Assembly (NCBI GenBank): GCA_031315915.1
Contig: JALDRK010000005.1
Location: forward strand, 62,001-126,000
Direction of reading: 5' to 3'
DNA: 64,000 nucleotides
Source of the DNA: Nitrospirales bacterium
Lineage (GTDB): Bacteria > Nitrospirota > Nitrospiria > Nitrospirales > UBA8639
The notes under the pieces were generated by a model. It saw nothing but the letters and a program-made list of their open reading frames with translations, did not search any database and had not been told where the DNA came from. Both the position numbers and the translations under genes were made by a program. Position 1 is the stretch's first letter. Every line of letters starts with the position of its first letter. Shown here one piece after another: positions 54,988 through 63,119 of the stretch.

Positions 54988-55629
54988 GTGAAGGCCGGAT
55001 CTCTCATCTGTGTTGTAGATCCGATGTGCTCTTGGTGTTGGGGTTTTTCTCCTATTCTTGACGCCATCGTTCAGCGATACCAGCGCCTGGTTCCCATTCA
55101 TATGATGTTGGGGGGGCTGCGACCTGGAAACACCAAACCGTTCGATGCCGATAAACGAGCCTATATTCTCCATCATTGGCGGGCGGTTTATGAACGGACA
55201 AGGCAGCCTTTTAATTTTACTTTCCGCATGCCGTCGGATTTTACGTATGATACGGAGCCTCCCTCTCGTGCCGTCAAGGTGGTGCGACAGTTAGTGCCCA
55301 CACTCGAATTTGTTTACCTCAAAGCGGTCCAAGAAGCGTTTTATGTAAAGAATCGGGATGTGACTTGCGGGATCGTTTTAAGGGAGATCGCTGAGAGCCT
55401 AGAGGTGGATCCGGTCCAGTTCTCGGAGCTCTTTCAAGATCCACAAATCAAAAATGAGACTTGGGGAGAATTCGCTCAGGCACGGGAATGGGGCGTGGAC
55501 GGCTTTCCAACCATTTTGGGCCGCCATTCCATGGGTCGTTCCATTCTCATGCATGGGTATCAGGATTTGGATCAATTGACGCCGATCATCGATTCTTGGC
55601 TGACATGCGGGAATGAGATAAGCACGTGA
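54988..55629 (+). CDS. DsbA-family thioredoxin-fold protein
   Basis: The N-terminal strand ICVVDPMCSWCWGFSP contains a CSWC dithiol motif; the rest is a DsbA-like helical insert (LEVDPVQFSELF) and a cis-Pro region (GVDGFPTILG). There is no signal peptide, so it is a cytoplasmic relative of DsbA such as the FrnE or HCCA isomerase-like group. The start is GTG 54988 with a weak ribosome-binding site. It is divergent from the sigma-54 activator across about 140 bases. Confidence 0.82.
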   Translation: MKAGSLICVVDPMCSWCWGFSPILDAIVQRYQRLVPIHMMLGGLRPGNTKPFDADKRAYILHHWRAVYERTRQPFNFTFRMPSDFTYDTEPPSRAVKVVRQLVPTLEFVYLKAVQEAFYVKNRDVTCGIVLREIAESLEVDPVQFSELFQDPQIKNETWGEFAQAREWGVDGFPTILGRHSMGRSILMHGYQDLDQLTPIIDSWLTCGNEIST

Positions 55630-55737
55630 ATGGCAGATTGATTGGTTGAAGGCAGAAGAGCGATATGGTTCAATGCCTTGTGTGACTGAGCCATGAGATG
55701 TTCCAAGTACAGGTTTTCAATTTAGGGAGGTAGCTTC

Positions 55738-56367
55738 ATGAAAGTCAGTGGCAAATGGATGCTGATGGTTGGCGTATTGGTGAGTGTTGGTATTGGAAGT
55801 GCTCAAAAAGCCGTGGCGGAAATGAGTAAGTGGAATGTCGACCATGATCATTCCACGATCGGATTTCAAGTCGCACATATGGTGGTATCCAAAACCAATG
55901 GAAAATTTACCGAATACACCGGTGTCGTGGAAATGGACCCGGAAGCGATGGAATTTGAATCGATTGAGGCCATGATACAGACAGAATCGGTAACCACCGA
56001 TCATCAGAAACGGGACGAACATTTGCGAAGTCCGGATTTCTTTGATGTCAAAGCTTTTCCAACCATGACCTATAAAATGAAAAGCTACAAAAAAACGGAG
56101 GAGAATTATACCGCAGTCGGAGAGCTCACCTTGCTCGGGGTGACCAAAGAAATCACCTTGGAGGGAAGCTTTAATGGCGTGGCTCAAGATCCCTGGGGCA
56201 ATACTCGAGCGGGTTTTACCGCTGAAGGAACCATCAATCGAAAAGATTTCGGAATGAAATTCAGTAAGTTGCTGGATAACGGCGGGTTGGTAGTGGGAGA
56301 TGAGGTGACCATTAAACTGGAAATTGAGGTCATCAAGGAAAAAACCATTGAAAAAGTCAAGCAATAG
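55738..56367 (+). CDS. YceI-family periplasmic lipid-binding protein
   Basis: A Sec signal peptide (MKVSGKWMLMVGVLVSVGIGSA with cleavage near AVA-E) is followed by the YceI beta-barrel (WNVDHDHSTIGFQVAHMVVSK, DEHLRSPDFFDV, LTLLGVTKEITL, RAGFTAEGTINRKDFGM). YceI proteins bind isoprenoid-like lipids in the periplasm. AGGGAGG precedes ATG 55738. An intrinsic hairpin follows the gene. Confidence 0.93.
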   Translation: MKVSGKWMLMVGVLVSVGIGSAQKAVAEMSKWNVDHDHSTIGFQVAHMVVSKTNGKFTEYTGVVEMDPEAMEFESIEAMIQTESVTTDHQKRDEHLRSPDFFDVKAFPTMTYKMKSYKKTEENYTAVGELTLLGVTKEITLEGSFNGVAQDPWGNTRAGFTAEGTINRKDFGMKFSKLLDNGGLVVGDEVTIKLEIEVIKEKTIEKVKQ

Positions 56368-56391
56368 AGAAAGTGGTGGATCGTGAAATGA

Positions 56392-56418
56392 CAGGGTTTT
56401 GTCGTGCCCTGGTTTTTT
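56392..56418 (+). terminator. Intrinsic terminator after the YceI gene
   Basis: CAGGG (56392-56396) and CCCTG (56407-56411) form a short stem directly followed by G and six Ts. Short, but with a real T run. Confidence 0.55.
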
Positions 56419-56424
56419 GAGAAA

Positions 56425-57921
56425 CTAATGAGACGGATCAGCCAGGCGTGTCATGAGCGAATAGAGAAAATGAGCGGCTGTGGATAGTGTTTCAGGTTGG
56501 ACGGACTCGAACGTATCGGAGGATTGGTGAAAGTGGGGGTGCGAACCGCTACTGACGATAGTGATGGTGGGCACCCCTGCTTCATAAAAAGGGACGTGGT
56601 CTCCACCGGGGAAAAAGCCATAAATTTTGACTTTGTCGCCTAACGTGGCTTGGTTGGCTACCTGTTGAACCAAAGTGGTATCTAACCTCGTAATCCCAAC
56701 CGTCAAATTTCCGTTCCCCACTCCCAGATGGTCAAGATTCACCATGGCGACCGTTTCTCCCAAAGGCAAGGCTGGGTCGCTGACATAGACGGTCGATCCC
56801 AGCAATCCTCGTTCTTCTCCGTCAAAAGACACAAAGAGGATCGTTCGTCTGGGTAATCTGGCGCTTTCAGAGAGCTTCTTTGCCAGTTCCAACATCACCG
56901 CGGTTCCCGAAGCATTGTCATCGGCACCCGGAAAATCTAAGCCGGCTTGTTTCCCGAAATGATCTCGATGCGCGCCGACGAGAATGATTTCATCCCGAAG
57001 CTTCGGGTCGCGGCCAGGTAACATCCCGATGACATTTGTCAGAGTCCCGGGCAGAAAGCGGCTTTCCCAATGAAGATGCGTCAAAATGGGCAGTGGCATA
57101 CTTTGAAAGGTGTGCGTGTCGTTGGCGGCCTGTTGCAGGGCTTGGAGAGATCCCTGGGTTGCCTGCAAGAGCTGGTCAAGAACCTTCCCGTGTATCCAGG
57201 CTCCTGGAATGGGACGAACGTCGTGTGAAGCGGCATAAATGGCAAGAGGAATTGATCCCAATCCTTTCCGAGCTTCATAGCGATCCACCAGCGGGCCTGT
57301 GACGGTCAGATAGCCAACCGCGCCTCGTTCTTGAGCGATGGCGGCTTTTTCTTCATGTGTCACCCATCGGGGGTAGGAAGAGGGTTTCCCCCGAAGGAAT
57401 AAGACCATTCGGTTGTTCGCGTCGATTCCCCGATAATCATCCACTCCTCTGGCTGGATCCACGATTCCATATCCCACAAAAACCGTGGGGGCAGTGAGTT
57501 TGGCCGAGGGAGAGTCCAGAACGGGAAGAAAATCCTGCCCTGGTATTAACGAACGGGGCATGGATGAAGGGTTCGAGTCAAGAGGAGAAAGGGTTACGAC
57601 AGCTGGATCGCCTAATTGAATTGCCGTGTGGGGACGCTGTTGGAACCAAGTCCCATTCTGCTTGTGTTCGCCGAATCTCCTCACCGGAACTAAACCCAGA
57701 GAGCGAAAACGGCTCACGAGATATTGAGCCGATTTCCATCCACTTTCCGTCCCGGCCTGACGGCCGTGATACTTGGGATGACTCAGTTCCTGAATGTCTT
57801 GCAGGATACGTTCGACCGCGATGGACTCGGTGGTAGTAGAGGAGGAAGAGCCTGAACCCCATGTAGGTGGATCAGTGAGAAGGATTCCGACGAACAGACA
57901 GAAATTGAGAAATTTACGCAT
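56425..57921 (-). CDS. M28-family zinc aminopeptidase (secreted)
   Basis: A Sec signal (MRKFLNFCLFVGILLTDPPTWG) leads a 498-residue exported protein with a PA-type insert (GYGIVDPARGVDD) and an M28 metallopeptidase domain. Zinc and catalytic residues are visible in LVGAHRDHFG, GADDNASGTAVM, DGEERGLLGS, NLDHLGVGNG and a late His (SGSHPHFHQ). It would trim peptides in the periplasm or outside. Confidence 0.9.
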   Translation of the reverse strand: MRKFLNFCLFVGILLTDPPTWGSGSSSSTTTESIAVERILQDIQELSHPKYHGRQAGTESGWKSAQYLVSRFRSLGLVPVRRFGEHKQNGTWFQQRPHTAIQLGDPAVVTLSPLDSNPSSMPRSLIPGQDFLPVLDSPSAKLTAPTVFVGYGIVDPARGVDDYRGIDANNRMVLFLRGKPSSYPRWVTHEEKAAIAQERGAVGYLTVTGPLVDRYEARKGLGSIPLAIYAASHDVRPIPGAWIHGKVLDQLLQATQGSLQALQQAANDTHTFQSMPLPILTHLHWESRFLPGTLTNVIGMLPGRDPKLRDEIILVGAHRDHFGKQAGLDFPGADDNASGTAVMLELAKKLSESARLPRRTILFVSFDGEERGLLGSTVYVSDPALPLGETVAMVNLDHLGVGNGNLTVGITRLDTTLVQQVANQATLGDKVKIYGFFPGGDHVPFYEAGVPTITIVSSGSHPHFHQSSDTFESVQPETLSTAAHFLYSLMTRLADPSH

Positions 57922-58075
57922 GTTCCATTTTTTTCCTATATTCGATATTGTTTGGATTGCTGGCGATCTTGAAAAATGACGAACCTATGAGAAGGCGAAC
58001 GTTCTTGCAGAAGAAAACGGAAGTTTTTCTCGAATATATGAAGCCGGGGCAGCCTGTCAGTACTCAAGCCCGGCA

Positions 58076-58678
58076 TTAATCTTCCAGAGGAATGGTGACA
58101 ACAATACCTCCCATGAGATCTCCGGTTTTAAAATCACGTTTAGGACTCAACGGGTGGGTGTTATGGCAGGTCACGCAGGTCGTATTGATTGCAATATCTG
58201 CATAGATGGCTTGAAAGAGTTGTTTTTTCCCGGTGGCGACGATTCCCCGTTGAGGCACATCGGGGGATCGTTCGAGTTCTTCAAGGGCTTTTCGTTCAAA
58301 CTCGGTGGCTGGCCCATTTCTCCGGTAGATAGGCCATCGACTGATCAGCCGGAAGCGAATACCGTGACCGGATTCCGCGACTAATTTACTTGAGATATGA
58401 AGAAATTGAGCAGGAAGAGGAATCGCATTCTTATTTTCCCAATCTTCGCGAGCCAGGACGATTCCCTGCTCCTGCATGCGTTTCACGATATGGGTCGTGT
58501 AAATCTTTCGATCCGCTTCTACGATGGCATGAATGAAATCCGCCACTTTGGCAGGCGAAAGGTTTTTCATCGCTTGAAGATCACTCGCTTCGAGTGAAGC
58601 AATAGGAAAAAGTTCTACAATGAAAACAATCAGGACAAGTATTCCAAACCTAGAACTGATGCCCAGTATTCTGGTCAT
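58076..58678 (-). CDS. DUF3365 (Tll0287-like) c-type haem sensor-type protein
   Basis: An N-terminal signal/anchor (FGILVLIVFIVELFPIA) is followed by a Tll0287-like PAS domain with the c-type haem motif CVTCHNTHP near the C-terminus, preceded by a long helical segment. These are periplasmic haem proteins, often linked to sensing redox or gas state. It lies 17 bases after the membrane sensor kinase and may deliver or report a redox signal; the pairing is inference. Confidence 0.88.
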   Translation of the reverse strand: MTRILGISSRFGILVLIVFIVELFPIASLEASDLQAMKNLSPAKVADFIHAIVEADRKIYTTHIVKRMQEQGIVLAREDWENKNAIPLPAQFLHISSKLVAESGHGIRFRLISRWPIYRRNGPATEFERKALEELERSPDVPQRGIVATGKKQLFQAIYADIAINTTCVTCHNTHPLSPKRDFKTGDLMGGIVVTIPLED

Positions 58679-58695
58679 GGCATCCCGCTCCTTTC

Positions 58696-61146
58696 TTAGG
58701 TAAGGGTCTTTTGGGAAACCGGTAATGTGATCAGGAGAGTGGTGCCTTGCTTGGGGGCACTGTCAATTCGGATGTCTCCTCCTAATTTGTTGATCGTTCG
58801 ATACGCGACGGTCAGCCCCAAACCGGACCCTTCCCCTTGGGCTTTTGTCGTAAAAAACGGGTCAAACACCTTGGGGAGATGGTTGGGGGCAATTCCAAGA
58901 CCGGTATCCTTGATTCGGATTTCCAGATCGTGCCCTGATGTGGTAGTCGAAATATCCAGACTTCCACCTTGTTTCATGGCTTGATACGCATTAGTGAGGA
59001 TGTTGGTAAAGGCCTGGCAAAGCTCGAAGGCTTTGCCTCGGATTGGAGGAAGCGTTCCCAGGTGGGTGTGAACTTCCACTTGGCTGGATGGAAAGAGTGA
59101 TTTGACCGTTTCCAGAGATTGTTCCAATAATTCGTTGATGTTGACGGGAGATTGCTCTTCAGAAAATTGTTTGCCGGCTTGACCGGTAAAGTCCCGGACA
59201 ATCGATGCCATACGCTTTCCATGTTGAACAATGCTTTGGGCATATTCTTTAATTTGGGCGGGATCTGTTTCATCTTGCAAGGCCTCACCCAATCCAATGA
59301 CGCCCACCAACGGATTATTGAGTTCATGTCCGATACCGGCACTCAGGACACCGAGGCTGGCCAATTTTTCTCCCTGAATCACTCGGTCTTGCAGGAGACT
59401 TTCTTCCGTGGTATCCCGAAGCACTAATCCGGCGCTTGGACTTTTTCCGGGACGGGCTGGAACGCCAAACCACCGGTATCGGTAGGTTCGTTGATTCACC
59501 CGAAGTTCTTGCCGATTGGTGCCAGACGTCTCCCAATTGGCGGGAACGAGGGGATCCTGTAAGGATGAAGATTGCATGGAAGTCTCACGTCCGGGTGAAG
59601 AGAACAAACTGGAATTTTGAATGGCCTGCATCTCTTGTTTGAGGCGAGATTGCGTGGCAGAGTCTAAGGGGAACACGTGAAAGACCGGTGTTCCGATGAA
59701 TTCGCCATTGTTCAGAGATAATGCTTCTTTAAACGCTTTATTGAGGTATTCAATTTTCTCGTCCGTGCTGATCATGAGGACGGGGTCTGGTACGCTGTCC
59801 AAAATCTTCGTGGTGGATTCCTCAAGATACTTGACTTCTTCGGTTTTCAACTGAACCTGGCTTTCCAGGCCGGCGAACTGAGAGGCCAACTGTTGATTCA
59901 TGCGATTGACTTCATCGGCCAATTCTTCGATTTCATCTCCTGTCGATAAGGTGATGGGTTCGTGATATTCCCCTCGTCCGATTTGTCGGGCGGCTTCCTG
60001 AAGACGCCGAATGGGCGCGGTGATTCGGTGGGCGGCCAGGTAGCCCAAGGTCACGAGGAGGCCTACTCCCAGCAATCCGAATGCGGCGGTCCATTTGAAA
60101 AAATGTTCAATGGGACCGAACAGTTCGTTTGAGGATTGCCAGACAAACATATGCCATCCCACGCCGGTTGAGGTTTGCGTAATGCGACTGGCATTCGTGA
60201 GAGGGGCGAAGCCAATAATGGACGACTGTGTGCCCCCGTGCCCGTCGCTGGGAGCCGGTGTCCAACCGGCGTACATCGGCGTGACCAGGGGAATGAGGCG
60301 ATTGTCACTGATTGTGGTCCCCGTCGGCAGGATAGGACAGCTCAGGACGACGCCGTGGCTATCAATAAGCATGACATGGCCGGTTTCTCCGAATCGAATA
60401 ATTTCGATTGAAGGGGCAAAAAATTCCTTGGCATCGTAAATTCGGTGTAAAACGCCGATGGCTTCATACCGCAGGCTATCCATAATGGGAAGGGCGAGCG
60501 TAAAGACATAGGTTCCACGCTGATCGTCAAATTCCAGGGGTCCCAAATAGGGTTGCCCGACACCATTATGAAAGGCCCCCTTCCACCAGTTCGTTTCTCC
60601 GTGAAGGTAGGGCATATTGGCATCCAGGCCGGCGACGACGCGGCCGCCTCGATCGGTGATAAAAAATCCCCTGGTCGCAGATCGGGTGATGACTGGAACG
60701 GGATGGCCGGGATCGATGAAGGTCCCTCCTATATGCCGTTGGAGGATGGCCGCGATAGGACCTTCCAAGATCTCTTTCAAGGTAACGGGATCTTTCGCGT
60801 CCCAGGCCGTTTGTTCCCGATCGAGCATTTGCTGGAGATTGTGGGGGGACAACTCGGCCAGAGCATCACGTTTGGACTCGAGTTGTTCAATGATATCCAC
60901 ATCGGTGGCCAATAATGATGTTCGAAATATTTCTTCCGCCACGACCAAATCAAGTTTTCTGGCCGTTTCGGTGGCCAGGGCTTCAAAGCTGGATCCGTTG
61001 ACTTCTTGAATTTCTTGCGTACCCTGATAAAAGGCCAGAAAGAGCCCGACCATCAAGGGAAGCGCTCCCACCAACAACATGGAGATGACCAGTTTTTTTG
61101 TCAGCCCCTTTTTCCGTTTAGGTGGAGGGGGTTCGATTGTGGTCAT
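58696..61146 (-). CDS. Membrane sensor histidine kinase (dCache-type, HAMP, PAS)
   Basis: An 816-residue kinase: first membrane helix (VISMLLVGALPLMVGLFLAF), an extracytoplasmic Cache-like domain (about 45-330), second helix (FGLLGVGLLVTLGYLAAHR) running into HAMP (ITAPIRRLQEAARQIGRGEY), PAS (IEYLNKAFKEAL), HisKA with His607 in LSAGIGHELNNPL, and HATPase (DTGLGIAPNHLPKVFDPFF). ATG 61146 is chosen: the protein then starts before the first helix, overlapping the previous gene by 29 bases. Between the haem protein and a second kinase in one run. Confidence 0.92.
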   Translation of the reverse strand: MTTIEPPPPKRKKGLTKKLVISMLLVGALPLMVGLFLAFYQGTQEIQEVNGSSFEALATETARKLDLVVAEEIFRTSLLATDVDIIEQLESKRDALAELSPHNLQQMLDREQTAWDAKDPVTLKEILEGPIAAILQRHIGGTFIDPGHPVPVITRSATRGFFITDRGGRVVAGLDANMPYLHGETNWWKGAFHNGVGQPYLGPLEFDDQRGTYVFTLALPIMDSLRYEAIGVLHRIYDAKEFFAPSIEIIRFGETGHVMLIDSHGVVLSCPILPTGTTISDNRLIPLVTPMYAGWTPAPSDGHGGTQSSIIGFAPLTNASRITQTSTGVGWHMFVWQSSNELFGPIEHFFKWTAAFGLLGVGLLVTLGYLAAHRITAPIRRLQEAARQIGRGEYHEPITLSTGDEIEELADEVNRMNQQLASQFAGLESQVQLKTEEVKYLEESTTKILDSVPDPVLMISTDEKIEYLNKAFKEALSLNNGEFIGTPVFHVFPLDSATQSRLKQEMQAIQNSSLFSSPGRETSMQSSSLQDPLVPANWETSGTNRQELRVNQRTYRYRWFGVPARPGKSPSAGLVLRDTTEESLLQDRVIQGEKLASLGVLSAGIGHELNNPLVGVIGLGEALQDETDPAQIKEYAQSIVQHGKRMASIVRDFTGQAGKQFSEEQSPVNINELLEQSLETVKSLFPSSQVEVHTHLGTLPPIRGKAFELCQAFTNILTNAYQAMKQGGSLDISTTTSGHDLEIRIKDTGLGIAPNHLPKVFDPFFTTKAQGEGSGLGLTVAYRTINKLGGDIRIDSAPKQGTTLLITLPVSQKTLT

Positions 61147-62194
61147 GGGCCACCATTTCTGATGAGGGCGAGGCGGGAAATGATAAATAGAACGTGGTGC
61201 CTTTTCCCACCTCGCTCTCAATTCTGAGATCCCCGTGATATTTCCTGAGGATGGTTCGTACATTATACAGACCGAGTCCGGTGCCCATGCCATTGATTTT
61301 CGTCGTGAAGAAGGGGTCGAAAATTTTTTGCAAATTCTCAGGCGGAATTCCGCATCCCGAATCCGATATGCTGACATGGACTTGGCCATTGGCTTTATCG
61401 GTGGCGAGGATTAAGCTTCCCTTTCCTTCCATCGCGTGAATGGCGTTGGTCATGAGGTTGACGAAGATCTGGACAATTTCTTCAGGTTTGGCCGCAATCT
61501 CCAACGAGCCATTGTAGTGTTTTTGAATGGTGATTTCGTGAAATTTTGTGGCGAATCTGGCGATCGTCAATGCTTCATCCAGTTTTGCGTGCAGATCGAC
61601 CGTCAAGGTTTCTTGAGTGCTGGCGGAACGGGCGTATTGCGTGATGTTGCGTGAAATGGCATGAATCCGTTGGGCGGCTTCGTGGATACTCACGGCATGC
61701 TCGTGAATGAGAGACAGGTCGGTTTCTTCTTGAATATTTTCAGCCATGGCGAGGATGACATACAGCGGATTATTGATGTCATGAGCAATGCCTGATGCAA
61801 AGGTACCGAAACCAGCCAATTTTTCTGCCTGAAACAGTTGAGCCTGAATCATGGTGCCATGTTGGATAAAATCCCAAAGCACCTTCGCCCCGGCGCCTCC
61901 CAAGGCTTCGGTCCCGGGAGCCTTAATATGGGAAATTGTGCTGGCCATGGAGGGATCCCCTGTGACGTTGATCAGCAATTGCACATGGGGATTTTGAATG
62001 AGATCCAACGGGCGAAGCGTCGTGGGTATGTGATGAAAATTGGCGACTTGTAACCCTAGTGCGCGAGGATTGCAATCCGCGATTCCAACCAATTTTACAT
62101 GAGGCAGATTGACCAAAGCTTCCAGCATAGCCGTGCCGCCTTTCCCCGCTCCGATAATGCCGACATGAGTAACCGCCAGGTCGGAAGGGATCAT
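61118..62194 (-). CDS. Histidine kinase with an N-terminal Rossmann-type domain
   Basis: Residues 1 to about 110 look like a nucleotide-binding Rossmann fold: VTHVGIIGAGKGGTAMLEAL (GxGxxG at 15-20) and LVGIADCNPRALG, as in Gfo/Idh or dehydrogenase proteins. Then HisKA with His138 in SGIAHDINNPL and a HATPase domain (DSGCGIPPENLQKIFDPFF, GMGTGLGLYN) end the protein at 358 residues. There is no membrane helix. A kinase that reads a dinucleotide or small ligand bound in a Rossmann fold is unusual. It overlaps the next kinase by 29 bases, implying joint expression. Confidence 0.85.
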   Translation of the reverse strand: MIPSDLAVTHVGIIGAGKGGTAMLEALVNLPHVKLVGIADCNPRALGLQVANFHHIPTTLRPLDLIQNPHVQLLINVTGDPSMASTISHIKAPGTEALGGAGAKVLWDFIQHGTMIQAQLFQAEKLAGFGTFASGIAHDINNPLYVILAMAENIQEETDLSLIHEHAVSIHEAAQRIHAISRNITQYARSASTQETLTVDLHAKLDEALTIARFATKFHEITIQKHYNGSLEIAAKPEEIVQIFVNLMTNAIHAMEGKGSLILATDKANGQVHVSISDSGCGIPPENLQKIFDPFFTTKINGMGTGLGLYNVRTILRKYHGDLRIESEVGKGTTFYLSFPASPSSEMVAHDHNRTPST

Positions 62195-62301
62195 TCAGAA
62201 AACTCCTTCATCCTTCAATAGCCACATTTCTTTTGATCAGATCTATCCTCTGTGTTGGAAGATCAGTCTCTTCATGCGTCGTGTATGCATGTGGCCCAAA
62301 T

Positions 62302-62334
62302 AATAAAGCCCTATCTCAGGGATAGGGCTTTATT
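62302..62334. terminator. Perfect 14-bp terminator hairpin
   Basis: AATAAAGCCCTATC (62302-62315) pairs with GATAGGGCTTTATT (62321-62334) around TCAGG. With A-rich and T-rich ends it works on either strand, and here separates the response regulator from the kinases downstream. Confidence 0.88.
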
Positions 62335-62419
62335 CAGACTCAACGTTCTTTCTTGTGAACCGGAAGCCTATCCCGTCTGCGTGAACAACCCGGGACGTCG
62401 GACCACTAATGTCGGAAAG

Positions 62420-62851
62420 CTATAAGCGATTAATTTCGCGTTGTTCCATGGCCTTGGATACTGCAGCGGTCAATTTCTGTTTTTCCACGGGCTTGACCAG
62501 ATAATCGACGATACCCTGTTTCATAAAACCCGTTGCCATTTCCGTGTCCGGAAAGCCCGTCAACACAATCAACGGGACATGGGGGTACTGTTGCTTGAAA
62601 TAATTGATGGCTTCCACCCCGTTGATCTTGGGCATACGGATATCCGAAATGATGCAATCTAACAGCAAAGGATTTTCGCCTTTGTTGATTTCCTGTATGG
62701 CTTTTTCCCCATCCTCGGCTTCGATCACGTCATACCCCGACTTTTCCAGAGTCATACGCACAACTTTTCGGACATCGGATTCGTCGTCCACCACGAGCAC
62801 ACGACCGTTAGATGTGTGTCCTCCGAACATGGCGCCAGTACCTTCAGACAT
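62420..62851 (-). CDS. Stand-alone response regulator (CheY-like)
   Basis: One receiver domain of 143 residues: VLVVDDESD, acceptor Asp70 in CIISDIRMP, Thr98 in LTGF and Lys120 in LVKPVEK. No output domain. It is upstream of the two kinases but cut off from them by a strong terminator, so it may be made at a different level. Partner not known. Confidence 0.9.
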   Translation of the reverse strand: MSEGTGAMFGGHTSNGRVLVVDDESDVRKVVRMTLEKSGYDVIEAEDGEKAIQEINKGENPLLLDCIISDIRMPKINGVEAINYFKQQYPHVPLIVLTGFPDTEMATGFMKQGIVDYLVKPVEKQKLTAAVSKAMEQREINRL

Positions 62852-63119
62852 TTGACACCTCCTTGGTGAATATGAGCAGGCCCATAAGAATATGAAAGTA
62901 TTCTCTTATTGTCTTCATTGTAGCGCAATCCTGATATAGTCGAAAGTATAGAAATTTTGTGTATTGCATTTATTCATCAATTAGAGCAGAGTAAAGGGTT
63001 GAGGTCACTATGAACAGAGTTGCGTAACCCCACTCTCCTCTTTTAACGACACCGAAAGGTTGGTCTGGATCCTGATGGGTTTGCTCCAACTTGAAGAAGT
63101 ATCGAGACACGTGAAACAA

